Shown here piece after piece: positions 1 through 12,700 of a stretch of 64,000 nt of DNA. Both the position numbers and the translations under genes were made by a program. The DNA comes from Bursaphelenchus xylophilus. Lineage: Eukaryota; Nematoda; Chromadorea; Rhabditida; Aphelenchoididae. Each line of letters begins with the position of its first letter. Positions within the stretch are counted from its first letter, which is position 1. The DNA is taken from NCBI GenBank assembly GCA_904066235.2, contig CAJFCV020000002.1, forward strand, positions 11,408,001 through 11,472,000, written 5' to 3'. The notes under the pieces were generated by a model. That model did no database searches, was not told the origin of the DNA, and saw only the letters and a program-made list of their open reading frames with translations.

Positions 1-3000
1 ACTTTCTTTGAAAAATCTTCTTCATCAGATTGTTCCTCCTCAAAAACAAGACAATAAAGCGATGAAGAGCGATGAAGCCGGCGGATGCAACGCCGCAAAC
101 AAACCTAAAATACTAATTACACTCTAGACATTCTTTTTTTTATCTAAATCGGGCTGATACAACATCAAAAACATTGAAAAATTCGACAAAAAACGGAAAA
201 ATCGCCGTTTTCACAAAAAAAAAAAATTGCAAAAACATATCCGAAATCACTTCGAAATAATATAAAAATACAACTTAAATCATCTACAACACAACAACCA
301 AAAGAAACGAACCCAACCGCAGCGAAGATGATCATTTCCTCCGGGTAAAACGCGTCCGCTGGGAAGGACGTCTGGTAGAATGCGATGAGGCCGTCTAAAA
401 TACGTCACAATCACGATTACAACACATAATTTACAGTTTTAACAACACTAGAGACCTTCACACACCATCAAATAAGACCGGAGACAATTTCCGAGAACAT
501 TCAAGTTTTCGTGGTGGGACCCAAAATTCATAAATTTTTCGACAAAAAGGCGGTTGGAAATAAACAGGGTGTCCCAATCACCATTTTCACGACTTAATTT
601 TTTATTTCAACCGTTAAACATCCCAAAAATACAATTTTTTCAAAAATTTTTGGTCCTACCACGAAAACCTGATACTTCACAAAACACCTTGAAATTCAGA
701 AAAACAACATTTAACGGCCTCCAAGAACTCCACAAAACAAGAAAAAAACTTTTTTACTACTCACCATCCAAACTTATGAACACTTTTGCCAATCGGAATA
801 CGGTAGCGGCGCAGGCCGCGGCGAAAAACCCTCGCCAATAATTTCTGACGGCAAAGTAGACACTGGTGACTTCAATGGAGAACAATACTCCTATAACAAA
901 TAATTTAAACAACATTCAACACCTGCATAGTGAATTTTTCCAGCACTTTCAACCAAATTTATACCTACCTCCAACCGGTGCCGAGAAAACGCAAGCCACG
1001 CCGACCGCGCAGCCGGCGGCCAACATCTCGGTGTGCCGGCTTTCGTTGACGTAGACCGAGTCGAAAGAGTGGACTAGGCGACTCAACAAGTTCGCTACGA
1101 CGCTTGCCACATGCACGAATGGGCCTTCCTTCCCGATCGGCATCCCTGAACCCAAGGACAAGGTCAGACCGACCATTTTTGAGGCCAACGTGCGGAACGA
1201 CAGGTATTCCTTCAGCACAACGCCTCTGAGGATCGTCTTCATCTCGGGGATGCCGCTTCCAATCGCTTGGGGAGCCACGTAGTGGGCGAAAAGCGCCGAG
1301 GAGGTGACCAACACCACAGCGTAGAGAACCCAGATGGCGAAGGTGCTGATTTCTCGGGCCATGCCCATAGTTCGGTCTTCCACGTCGTGGAGAACGCTTA
1401 TGTGCCCTGAAGATGAAAGAAAAATATCAAAAATCGCGTAATACTTGTAAAACTTCACAAAAATTTATATTACACTTGACACCTGATATAAAAAATCCAA
1501 ATAAAAACCTCAATTCTCTCAACAGACAAACAAAAAACCCTGATGAACAATTTGACTCACAATTAGCAATCCGATCGATGGCTTCGTCCATAGCAATTGA
1601 GCACAACGCCATGCTACATCCAAGTAGGGCAAGAAGTACCCAATCCGTCAGAAGACTGCTCAAAAATGTTCGACATGAGCCTGAAATCATCTCAAACTAA
1701 TGTTGAAGGCTGGAAATTATACACAAACCAATAAAAAATCAAAAAAATTTCAAAGGGACGGAAAGGTATCCAAAGTGATCCAAAGGTATCAAAAAGTATC
1801 CAAAAGATATCAAAAGTTATCCACAGACTTCAAATGTGACAGAAATCCTCTATACATCATATAATCAAACAAATACAGGGTGTACCAAATTCGGTGCCCG
1901 ATTTGAATTGGCTATAACTTCTTTAATTTTGGGCCAAATTAAAAAATTTTTTTTTCTCCAGAATCCCCAGACAACCCCATTTTGTCTGATACCAAATATG
2001 TTATACATAGGTAAGTGTCATCTACAGTTATTGGATTTATTCTTGGAGTTCATTTTTTCGGTCGTTTTTCGGTTGTTTTTTCGGCCTTTCCCGGTGTGTT
2101 CGAAAATGGAGTACGATGTGGAAGAAAAAGCTTGGTCTGTGGTTTGGCATGGCAAAAACGGTTCGCCAATAAATGTTCAAAGGGAATACAGGATGAAATA
2201 CGGACGTAAGGCCCAACCCAGATCGCAAGACATTTCGGCGTTGGTGGAATAGGTTCCTTGAGACTGGTAGCGTTAACAGGAAACAAAAAAAGCAGGAAAG
2301 ATGGGTACGAACTTAGCTGAAAATGGAAGAAGTTTTGTCAAAATTCCGAGAAAATCCGCACATGAGTACACGAAGTTTGGCCAGAACCTAGGGAATGACT
2401 TCACCAAGAACCATTCGACGAACTCTGGAGGTTGATCTTCACTTTTTGTTCTTATTCTCATCGTCGATTTTCAGGATGGGAAATTCCACCGTATTTTTCT
2501 TCCGCACCGTACTCCATTTTCGGACACACCAGGAAACGCCGAAAAAACAACCGAAAAACGACCGAAAAAATGAACTCCAAGAATAAATCCAATAACTGTA
2601 GATGACACCTACCTATGTATAACATATTTGGTATCAGACAAAATGGGGTTGTCTGGGGATTCTGGAGAAAAAAAAAATTTTTAAATTTGGCCCAAAATTA
2701 AAGAAGTTATAGCCAATTCAAATCGGGCACCGAATTTGGTACACCCTGTAAAATAAAAATTCCGCCAATCGGAAATCCTTACCTTTCGGTCGTTCTCGTT
2801 TCCTTGGCTTCTTTGGCTCGATTATCGAGCTGGTTGAATCTGACTTCTTCGGTTGTGACCTAATACTGGCCTCGAATATGTTTCTCAAAGCATTGTTGGC
2901 CTTTTGTTTCGATCGGTATATGTGTGGAGGGAGTTTTAGCGACTTCCCTTTTTTCAGAAGGCTTCTCATTGACGGGGAATCGGGGGAACTGGTCAACGGG

Positions 3001-3011
3001 GAAAGGAGATC
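1..3011 (-). CDS. ClC-2-like voltage-gated chloride channel, partial (C-terminal part lies beyond the left edge)
   Basis: The product is a plasma-membrane ClC chloride channel, a dimeric double-barrelled pore. Six exons join in phase: 3011-2783, 1680-1561, 1406-969, 890-765, 394-313 and 104-1, about 366 residues. The first exon is a basic cytoplasmic N-terminus; its true start lies upstream and was not found. The second holds the first membrane helix (DWVLLALLG). The third carries the pore motifs [13 protein letters not shown] and GKEGPFVH, with the gating glutamate present, then [11 protein letters not shown]. The fourth reads VLFSIEVTS and NYWRGFFAA. The last two continue the second membrane half. 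Each junction has a GT donor and an AG acceptor. The motif spelling matches surface channels (ClC-1/2 type) better than endosomal exchangers. The CBS domains would lie off the window. Repeats occupy the 2782-1681 and 764-395 introns. Family is certain; the exact clh paralogue is not. Confidence 0.93.
505..665. repeat. Short inverted repeat with TTTCGTGGTGGGACC arms in a ClC intron
   Basis: Near 507 the text reads GTTTTCGTGGTGGGACCC, and near 651 the complement (GGTCCTACCACGAAAAC). The same pair flanks a palindrome in the ELAV intron at 62650-62840 and forms a loose cluster at 47.1-47.7 kb. Confidence 0.6.
1876..2748 (+). mobile_element. Degraded TA-flanked DNA transposon with CAGGGTGTACC termini and transposase remnant
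   Basis: The ends CAGGGTGTACCAAATTCGG and its complement are flanked by TA on both sides (1874-1875 and 2749-2750), which fits the Tc1/mariner/IS630 group. The inverted arms extend about 240 bases inward. From 2107 a plus-strand frame ([26 protein letters not shown]) resembles the N-terminal helix-turn-helix of mariner-like transposases. After a frame change it continues as [14 protein letters not shown], the expected next segment of that domain. The catalytic part is absent, so the copy is dead. It sits in the first visible ClC intron. Relatives lie at 24218, 28256 and 38791. Confidence 0.75.
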
Positions 3012-6000
3012 CTAAAAAACTGCCGTAAATGGTCGAAAAATTTCAAAAATTTTCGGGAAATCAAAAAACACAACGAAAAAATTGCAAAATCTCTCAAATT
3101 TCAAGAAAACATCGATTTAAAAACTGGTAAGTCTCTAAAAACCTCATTATCCGCTATCTCTATAAATTTTATTCCATCTCCAGAAATTTCCGTTCAAGGG
3201 AAACACTTGACTCAAATTCGAGTCATGTGTTCCTTTCAGTCAAAAACCACCGCTAAACTTTTCAAAAACCAATTTTTCCCGATTTCACGTGATTTTCATC
3301 ACTTTTCGCAGGGACTCGACAAAAATAATGAACGAATGCGACATTATTTTGGTTTGAAAAATGCAAAAAACTTCTCATAATGTAAATGTAAAATAATTTT
3401 CCCCCCAAAATGCCTCTCTTCACGGTCATTTTCCCTCAAAAAATAGCCTTCGAAACCCTGCGAAAAACAATTGAAACCCATCAAAATTTTATTATTCAGC
3501 ACTCGAAGAGCACTTGACCCCGCTAGAATAACATTACTCCGGCTTGATATGATAAAAGCGCCAAATTTAACCCACTATCAAACCGAATTCACGGAAAAAA
3601 TACGAACCAACAGACTTATCTTAACACACTTTACAGTGCATTAAGGAGAACAGCCCGATTTTGAGAAATGGTTTGCATTGAAAACATAAATAATGTTTAA
3701 CAAATTGGTTCAGACGCCGCTAAAAGACGGTTGTGATACCGTCATCAAGAAGTATTGTACTTTGAATTACATCAGCCGGATCAAAAACCAGCTCAAAACA
3801 ATTTAACTGATCGCCACACACAAGTATTTACTTTACAGTAATCCTTGTTATGTAGGGAAACAGTTGCCTAGACAAAAAATTTAAACTCCTTTTAATAATC
3901 TATTGAACATATCGATTACAGTTAGTAAAAGAGTAAAAGGGAGCTAGAAAGTCCGTACAAAAAAATTCTCAAGTGTTTTGTACGGATTTTCCTCAAAATT
4001 TGCACGTCAAGTTCGAACAAAATGTACTTCGGTCTTGAAAGACGCAGGCGTTCTCAAAGGGGGAAGTTCGGAATTGATCAACAGAGAGAATGGGCAACAA
4101 AAAAACCGGATCAAGTACTACATTAGCACAGGGGAAGTGCGGTTGCACGCGGTTGTCTCAGAATCTGGTAAAACAGAATGCTCAGACTGAATCATTTCAA
4201 TTCCAACTTCCAAGCGAAAGTCTAGTCTCTAAAAGCCTCCAAATCTATGTCTAACTTCCTTCTTGTCATTGCAACAAATACCACCTACATATACTCAAAG
4301 AACCACCTGAATCCACACCCACAGATTCTCAACGCATCTCAAACCACTCAACGAAGTCCTACTAACATAAGTTCCTGAGAAAAGTACAATTCTTAACCAC
4401 TAACTCCGATCATATGCCTGCGAAGAGACGAGAAATTTTCATAATTAGCCCTTATGCAAACAACGCGTTAATGAGCTCAAACCGGAATGTTCTCAAGTGT
4501 TCCGGAAAGCTGAGAGCAGACAAGGAGCAAAGTTCAAAGACAAACCTGTTAACAAGGAGCTTCCCTTGAACATTTGGGAGAATTGAACTTTCATCTTCCA
4601 AAGTCTAAAATTAGCCGACCAAAACTAGATTCAAGGATGACTTCAACGGCTTACAATCGGTGCGTGGGAGAATAAGAACCAGTATCTGATACAACCCCAT
4701 CAAGGACACAAAATTTCGAACTTCTACACTTCAATAAACTCATTTGAAAACCAATCTCTTACCGACTAATCTCTCTCAAAGAGCAATCACCAAGAATTAT
4801 CAACTCATAAAATTGCTCCTCTGGAAATATCAAAAATAGGAATTAAACTCTACAAAAAGAAGGACAGACCTCGCCATCAATAGAGGCTTTGCAACAAAAT
4901 CATCACAATGATAAAGGTTACCGTAATTGGACAACAAGAAAGCACACAAGTGATAAGTCGAAAAGTTCACCGGCGGAAACGATGATAATGAGGTAATTAG
5001 TTTTCAAGCTTCATCAGAGTACGTATTTTCTCAAAAGCGCAAAGACTTTATGCAGCAAGCTTTCCGCACTATGAATTTGAGGGAGATAAAAATCAATGCA
5101 ATGCAAATCCAGGCCGTTTTTGTTTCCAAACCGGACAAGCAAAAAGCCACTCCCCAAACCACATAAAGCACCCCGCAATCCTGATAATGGATCTCTTATG
5201 AACAATACCCGACAAACCGTACAAAATACCAAAACAAACACCGTTCACAACGTGAGGGATCTGTGTTTGCATTTCGCACCGGACAATCGAATTTCGGAGA
5301 GCCATAGTCCGGAATTGATCTCGTATTATTTGCAACTCAGAGAATACCGGCGGAAACGGAATCAGTCAATAAAAGTTTTTAAAAAGAGTAAGATTACGGT
5401 ACTTCTTTTAAAAGTAACAGATGTGGGTAGCAACAGAAAACAAAGGGGATCAAGAGTTTGAGAGGAAACAAACACCACACGTTGTACCTTGAACTAAAGA
5501 CATTAATAAAACATGCAAACATAAAACATGCAAACATGGTAAATATCAAAGACGCTAGTATACCCTAGGCGTGGCACCACATCAACAACCACATAAGAAA
5601 GCTTTTTACAACTCGAGCTACGGTGACCGATTGGAAGAAAAATTATTTTAATTTTCTTCCATCAACTGCGGAGGCACTTCTTCCAAATTTCAACACCGAT
5701 TTTGTATATAATCCAAGCAAGTTTCGAGCTGATAAACCCGTGATTTCCGATCGGCTATCAGCTCAGCAAAGGTCCTCAATCACATGATGACAACATTACA
5801 ACGTGATAAAAACAAGGTCCCCGATTAAACTAAATACAAAGGAGACGGTATAAAAACTTCCAGCTGTCGCTACCTAAATTTATATTCCCTTTAGGACGTA
5901 GTTTATTACAGGAATTTTCTATGAGACTTCTTGGTGGATCAGCGACGCACAGAGCTCGACCAAAAATGTACTGATTGTCCTCGATTAAGATAAATACAAA

Positions 6001-7886
6001 GAAGAAACTTCAAACTCCCATGTACCTGAATCTTTCAAAGATAAAAACACTCTTTAAAGTGTATTTTTGCTCGACACTACAGTGCTGATAGATGACATCT
6101 TTCTTGAGTGAGGTGCGACGCACAGCTTTCGATAAAAATTTCCTACAACAAAACTGAACTCCTACAAGAACGAACTTTTTCGATGCACAGAGACTTTACT
6201 CTTAAAGAGCTCAAGATAAGTGGTCCCTCATAAGTCTAATCGGCTGCTATGTCTGCAGTAAAAAACAACAAACCTAGATGCAAAAAAAGTCATCCTTTCG
6301 AACGATCCGAGTCAATGGAGACCCTTATCAGTCTTCCCAACTTGTCACTAAGAACAATGAACTCGAGAAAACACCACACTGATTGTCTTATGTTCGTCAT
6401 AGCCGATGATAACACGAATCGCGGTTTATTGTTTCCACATCGTATTCAGAAGCCAAATTATTATGCAAAAGGCTGATAAAAGACTTGTAAATTAGGTGCA
6501 GCAAATGCACGTTTCATTATCTTTCGACATCATGGAAGTTTTTTGGTCTTCGAACTGAAGCCTAGTGGAGAGACGACGTGACAATATATCAACTACATTG
6601 AGTCAACTAGAGCAACAGAAATTCAAGCGAGAATAAAAAGAAAATCTGATGCCATAAACGGAGAACTTCTTGAGGCGACTAGAAAATCATGGTAATATCA
6701 AGAAAATGACCGCAACGATCAGAATTTTCATGGTATTACCAGGATTTTGCGCCAAAACCAACAATGAACAGTTCCGAACCCGACAGCTTGCATAAAATGA
6801 CAGAACTTCCTTGAAATCATGGTAATATCAAGAAAATGACCGCAACGATCAGAATTTTCATGGTATTATCAAGATTTTACACCAAACCCCAACAACGAAT
6901 AGTTTCGAACCCAACAGCTGCATAAAATTCCTTGAGATCATGGTAACATCAAGAAAATGACCGCAACGATCAGAATTTTCATGGTGTTACCAAGATCTCG
7001 AAGGCATCACAGTCATTAAGGCCTTTTATCACTTTACTCTTTAGCCTACGAAAAAAATGACAAAATAACATCATAAAAACCTCTGATAATTTTTCTCCAG
7101 CCCTTATTTGAACCCAACACGCCTGAAACCCATAAAACCCCATAGTTGAATTAGATAAACGGACGAAACCGTAATAAATTCCGACTAACGAGTGGCGATC
7201 TGGGGACGCTGAAAGAAATTTCGCGAACAGTCGAAGGCAATTATGCAAATTTTCTGTTTTTATTATGAACCTATTTGACCCAAAATTTCTTCCGCTTTTA
7301 TCTTTCAATAGCCAGCTACCGTAAACCCGGAAAAATATTGCAGGATGTGACGTCAGAACCTTCAAATAGATGGAAAAATACAATAATAACATCAACATAC
7401 ATCCATATCTTGCAAAAACAATAAAAATACGTCAAATGACGCAGAGTTTAAAAATAAAACATAGATACTGGGACAAAGCACACCCTTTGCCTTCACTTCC
7501 ATGAGAATCGCTTATCAATTAGGCTCATAAACAGCTTTACGAACAATAATATCAAAGGAAGCGACCGTAGGTGTAGTTTTGGATAATTAATACTGTCCGT
7601 AGGTGGTTTTATGGGCCCGTTATGGAGAATGGGATAGGCTGGTTCATAATGAGTGCAGTGTATTTATTGCATTTCTAATTTTTTGCACAAAAATCAAAGA
7701 ATTCTCAAAATTTTATATTAACCATGTCATTACCAATTTCGAAATGATAAATCAATGTTAACCGTCGAGAATAAGTCTCAAATACACCTTAAGACATGAT
7801 TGAGTGATTTTTCAAACATGGATTGAGCGCATGCCTCAAAAAATTTTATACAATTATCTTCACCATGTCTGTAGCCAAAAAATCGA
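3012..7886. other. Region without a convincing gene; distinct base texture
   Basis: Open frames of 60-140 codons occur (for example 3978-4190 plus, 5096-5461 plus with an overlapping 5093-5335 minus, 6249-6476 plus, 6979-7398 minus). None shows a motif I recognise or a chain of splice sites in phase. From about 3.6 to 7.4 kb the plus strand is rich in A and C and nearly free of the long A/T runs seen elsewhere, and the palindromic elements common in the rest of the window are absent. Short phrases recur (GGCGGAAACG, GGAATTGATC), hinting at old internal duplication. Confidence 0.5.
6688..6995. repeat. Three direct repeats of about 120-130 bases
   Basis: Copies begin near 6688, 6818 and 6939. 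Each starts TCATGGTAATATCAAG (third copy TCATGGTAACATC) and contains GACCGCAACGATCAGAATT followed by TTCATGGTRTTA. The start and the end of the unit form an imperfect inverted pair around CATGGTA. Confidence 0.75.
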
Positions 7887-8944
7887 TTAAACAGCAAGAA
7901 TTCGGAGGAAAAATAACCAATTTTGTGCATACAAAGCAAGATTAAACCATGCTCGTGCTAGCAAAAACCGAAATTCCCAACGAGTTGTCCAATTTTGACA
8001 AAAATTATCTTCACCATGAACCAGATATCTAAATTTACGAAAAATCGCCAAAAAAGTTCCAGAAAGATTTTTCTTGACTAAATGAAAGTGCAAAAGGTAA
8101 AACACATCCTGCGCGAGCTAAACAACAAGAAAATCAATCTAAAATCGAAGACATACCTCCTCATCCACCAAGACTTCCGTCGAGAACCACTGATTTTTCT
8201 CCAAAAATTTGCAATTCTTGCATCTTTTTGGTTTTGCTACTCCACTCTGCTGGAAAGTTCGTAAAAAATGTCCATCACATTCGGCGCACTCGCCCAGCCG
8301 GTTCTCTTCCAGGTATTCGTCGGAGAAATTGAGCAATTCTGGGGCATATGGGCTTAGAAGACGGGAATTGGACATTTGCCATGTAAACAGCTGAAATATC
8401 AAGATTTAGAGGGTAATTCTAGTCGGGGACCATCAAAAAGGAACCTGGAAACAGGTCGAATAAGAGGCTCAAGTGACTTTTCGGCGAATTTCGGTAAGTT
8501 CCGGTTTCCGAGGAAGAGTTGACTCGAGTTGACCCGATTTGGGTCAAGTGTCGCTCTAGGTCCGGAATCTTACTGTAACTTGCAAAATTGAAAGTAAAAT
8601 TGATTTATAAAGTGAATAATCGGCTTTTAAAATACGGTTGATTCCTCTTGGGCCTGAATCGCCAATTTTTTTTAGTTCAGAACATTCAAAAAATCAAACT
8701 CCAAAGCAAAAAAATCCCACTTCTGCCCGTCAAAAATAGCGTCAAACTGGGTTATGTCTAAAAATAACGGCTGGGCATTCCCACAGTCGGCGGTCCGCAT
8801 TTTTCGAATGGAATTCTCAACTTTTGTCACGCTGCGCTCTCCGTCCGAACGGTGAAGATCAAAAAGAATAACAAAAGACTTGCGAGGCGAAGAGGACAGC
8901 TGGCCACAAAGTGCAAAGATGATGACGTAGTGGCCAGTGGTCAT
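7887..8944 (-). CDS. Uncharacterised multi-exon gene, structure uncertain
   Basis: Three coding-like stretches lie in line. The first, 8944-8672, starts at ATG and reads TTGHYVIIFALCGQL then KSFVILFDLHRSDGERS. The second, 8390-8157, is a well-bordered exon: TTTCAG acceptor, GAG|GTATGT donor, reading FTWQMSNSRLLSPYAPELL and a cysteine cluster ECAECDGHFL / RCKNCKFLEK. The third, up to about 8122, continues from a TTGTTTAG acceptor in phase (AQDVFYLLHFHLVKK) to a stop at 7887. A further frame around 8565-8440 (KIPDLERHLTQIG) may be an exon too. The layout, an N-terminal strand-rich part and a C-terminal Cys cluster, faintly recalls LRR1-type cullin-2 substrate receptors, but no leucine-rich repeats are seen. 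I leave the function open. The central exon is the best supported part. Confidence 0.35.
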
Positions 8945-9119
8945 TCGGCTAGCTTTCAGTGGGATTTGGTTTCAAAAGTTGAGAAATGGGGGTAATTTTG
9001 TGAATGTGGAGTTGGGAGTAGTCATAAATCCTATTTTGATGTTTTACAGATACGATGTTGAAGAAATGAAAGTATAATTTGTATCTCCAGATATGATAGG
9101 ATATCCAAAAAAAAGGTTG

Positions 9120-9385
9120 TAGGAAACGCTTACGAGGCCTGGAAAAACCGTTGGCGGACGTTCGGCGAAGGCTCGGCGGAGACTTGGCGAAGACTTGCAA
9201 TATGTCCACCTTTTCTAATTTTAGCTGTTACGAATATTAGTTTTCTTTACCCTGAGTTATTGTAACACATATAAGACCAAAATTTGCAGCAAAAAACGAA
9301 GAAAAAGCCTCAAAATAGGTGATAAGCTATCCTAGGACACGATTAATCTTATTATCCTACTATTTGAACCTTCTCCTAGCCTTCC
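9120..9385. repeat. Copy of a dispersed repeat ending in tandem CGCCGA(G/A) triplets
   Basis: It shares blocks with 41345-41655 and 43895-44190: the stretch from GGCCTGG..GGCGGA(C/G) through AATATGTCC..TCTAATTTTAGCTGTTACG to the GATAAGCTATCCTAGGA block. This copy is reversed relative to the other two. It lies between DDX1 and the unknown gene at 7.9-8.9 kb. Confidence 0.7.
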
Positions 9386-9766
9386 ACATGCATACAACGA
9401 CGCGCAACAAGTGACTTTCGCACGCTAGTCATCTAGCGTGGCCATTTTGAGACCATTTTGGACATCCATCTTGACCTCGATGTCCCAAAATTCCGTCTCA
9501 AAAAACCATGAACACTTGATGATAAACCAACTTCGAAGCCGTCTTACTGAGTTTTAACCTTAAAAAACTGATGCCCAGAAATTTTTTGAAGCACTATCTA
9601 CTCTTCTTATACAGCAATCTTCAAAAAACGAGGATAAACCTTCATTTTCCCTCCAAAATTCACCTTTCTTCATGTACAACATCAAAAACAAAAAATTTTG
9701 AAAAATCTCAACAACTATCCTTTATAACAAATATTTTACAACTATACAACACTAACAATTTCTGGA

Positions 9767-12700
9767 TCACTTCGACTTGACAAATCGCATATTAAGAAAG
9801 TTCAGCTGCACAGTGCGTTCCAGTTCGGCGAGTTCTTTTACAGTTCTGGCCATTTCCACGGCATGCGAATGGACGAGGCCTTTGTTCAGCTGTCTTCTAT
9901 CTCCATAAACAACTTTTCCATCGTATTCGTTGAGGGGGACAACAAAGTCCGAGTCCACTTGGTCGATTGTGATTCCGAGATGGGTTTCGATCTCGTTTAG
10001 GTACTAAAATAAGGTGAATTAAGGTCATTTCTGGTATTTAAATTATTTAAAATTTCTCTTAAATAATGTGACAGACCTTTAAGTTAAATTTCAGATCAAT
10101 TGAACACAGTAACTTTCCAAAAAATTTATCCAAACATCAAAATTTCAAAAATTTTGACCTAAAACAATATAAAACCTCAAATTTCTTGGCAAAACTCATC
10201 GCCAAGTATCGAAATTCAACATCCATATTACTTATTACGCTTTATTCTTTCTATACTCACCCCTTTTTCATCATACCACTTGGCGCATCCGCCATTTTTG
10301 ACCAACTTTGTGTTCTCACAGCGGGCTCCTTTGGACTTGCATTGATGATACCACACCTTTTCGGGGACCGTCGAGACCAACGATATGGCCAAGCCCATCC
10401 TATCTGCTCGGCCTACACGTCCAATTCGATGGACATAATTCGAAATCTCCTCCGATGGGGGCAATGTGACATTGATGACTAAAGCAATATAAAAATTTTC
10501 GAATTACAAAAACCCTCAGAACGTTTTCTCCCAACACCACGCAAATGCCCCATTTTTACATTAGAACTACTAATTAAGGTGTAGTATTTATCAAATTTGA
10601 TATTTTAAGGCTTGTCAAGATGCCAAGGCTTTAATTGAGCTCAAAACAAAGCTTTTGAATTGGTAAAAACTTGGTGAAAAGGGGAACTGGGACGATTGGG
10701 GAAGTACGATTGTGGAAACCGAAAAGTATTACTTTTCTTCGATGCAAATGTCGAAATTAGGATAATCGAGGGTGCTGACTTCGAAAATGACATTCATTTT
10801 TTTTGATAGTTACTTTTTTTAGTACTGTAAAGTAATAATTTTTTGAATTTCATAATTTTTTCATGAATACTCGATTTGGGGGTTTTCAATGGTGTAGATT
10901 TCAAATCAGAAAAAATGTATAAGATTTCCGAAATCATCACCATCGAAACCCCCCAAATCGAGTATTTGTGGAAAAAAATCAAAAAATTACTACTTTACAG
11001 TACTAAAAAAGTAACTATCCAAAAAATGAATGTAATTTTCGAAATCAGCACCCTCGATTATCTTAAGCTCATCACTTGCATCGAAGAAAAATTATACTTT
11101 TCGGTTTCTCCAATCGTACTTTTCCCCAATCGTCCCAGTTCCACTTGGGTTTTTCACCAAGTTTTTACCAATTCAAAAGCTTTGTTTTGAGCTCAATTAA
11201 ACCCTTGGCATCTTGACAAGCCTCAAAATATCAAATTTGATGAATACTACACCTTAATTAGTAGTTCCAATGTAAAAATGGGGCATTTTCGCGGTGTTGC
11301 GAGGAAATTTCTGAGGGTTTTTTCGCCCTTACAAACCAAAATTGTGCAGCTAATTTTTACATATTCTGAATCAGAAAAATTTTGCGATTTTTAATATAAT
11401 TCTCGACCTGTAACTTCATATCTCGTAGAAGTACTTTCTTTGTGAAATTTCCTCAATTTTCCCAAAATTTCTAATATAAAAACTAGCTGAACCTGCCAGC
11501 AAACTATCTTTCCTGCATCCATTTATCTTCTGCACCATATTTCTCATCAAAGTTTCCAAAAAATCTCAAAAAAACCCAAATACCCCCAAATTTGGAAGTG
11601 ATTGATTTTTTGTGCTTTCTTTCTCAAACTACAGTAACCCTCTGTCCCTAAACCATCTCAAAACTTCGCAAATCCCTCTACCTACCAAAAGGAACTCCTT
11701 TTACATCCAATCCTCTGGCTGCGACATCAGTGCAGACCAAAAAGTTGACTTTTCCGCTCCGGAATTTCTCCAGATTCGCGGTTCTTTCCGCTGCGTCTCG
11801 ATCCGAATGCATGCAGACTGCGGAATGTCCGTGGATGTTCAGGAACTGTTCGCAGTGATCACAGTCCAATTTCGTTCGACAAAAGACGATGCATTTCTGC
11901 ATTTTGTGCTCTTCGATGGCCTTTAGGAGGTAGACAAATTTGAGGACCTTGGCGCCTTCAGAGAGCGTTTCCGGGGTGTTCGAGCCTGGATGGACCTCAG
12001 ATTTCGAGTGGATTCCATCAGTCTGGAAGTAAAAATCCTTTATATTACTTATTCCTTCATAAAAATCAAAAAAAAATCGCAAATCGACAAAAATTTTTAA
12101 ATTCTCATCAAAATTTTCCCCTAAAATAAGGTGAAAATCGTTAAAATCAATATCCAAAAGCCTCAAAAACTATTGCAAATCACTTTCAAGGTCTTAGTTA
12201 GCCCATTTCTGACCTGAATTCCAAAGTCCGGTTTGAATTTGAGTCGAATCCAGCTCTTATCTTCCACTGGGTCCACCATGCAGACAACTTGATGTACCGT
12301 GTCTGGGACCGAATCCTGGCCTTTCAAATCGACCCATTGAGGGAAATGCATGTGCTGGTCCTGCACAAAAAAATCAGTTTTTTTGAAACAGTCGAAAAAA
12401 AATTTTTTGAAAAAAAAATATTTTTAAAAATCGACCGGTCGATTTCGATTCTACAGGTCCTAAAATAATCCTATCTATCTTTATGCGACCTGTAGATACC
12501 CTCAACAAAATGTAGAAACGAAAAAAATCAAAAAATTTTTTCAAAAAAATCGACCAGTCGACTTCCAAAACTCCCCGAAATCAACCTACGGCCAACCGTT
12601 TGACATCCGCGTTATGCAGAGTCGCTGAGCACACAATCATTTGAAGTCTAGACCCGTCAGTCGAGAAAACCGGCATCTTTTCCTTGAGCTCTCTGATCGT

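Noticed and set aside
2015..2586. Several overlapping frames inside the 1876-2748 transposon
   Set aside because: Only the short transposase-like segment from about 2107 is meaningful; the others are translations of the inverted arms.
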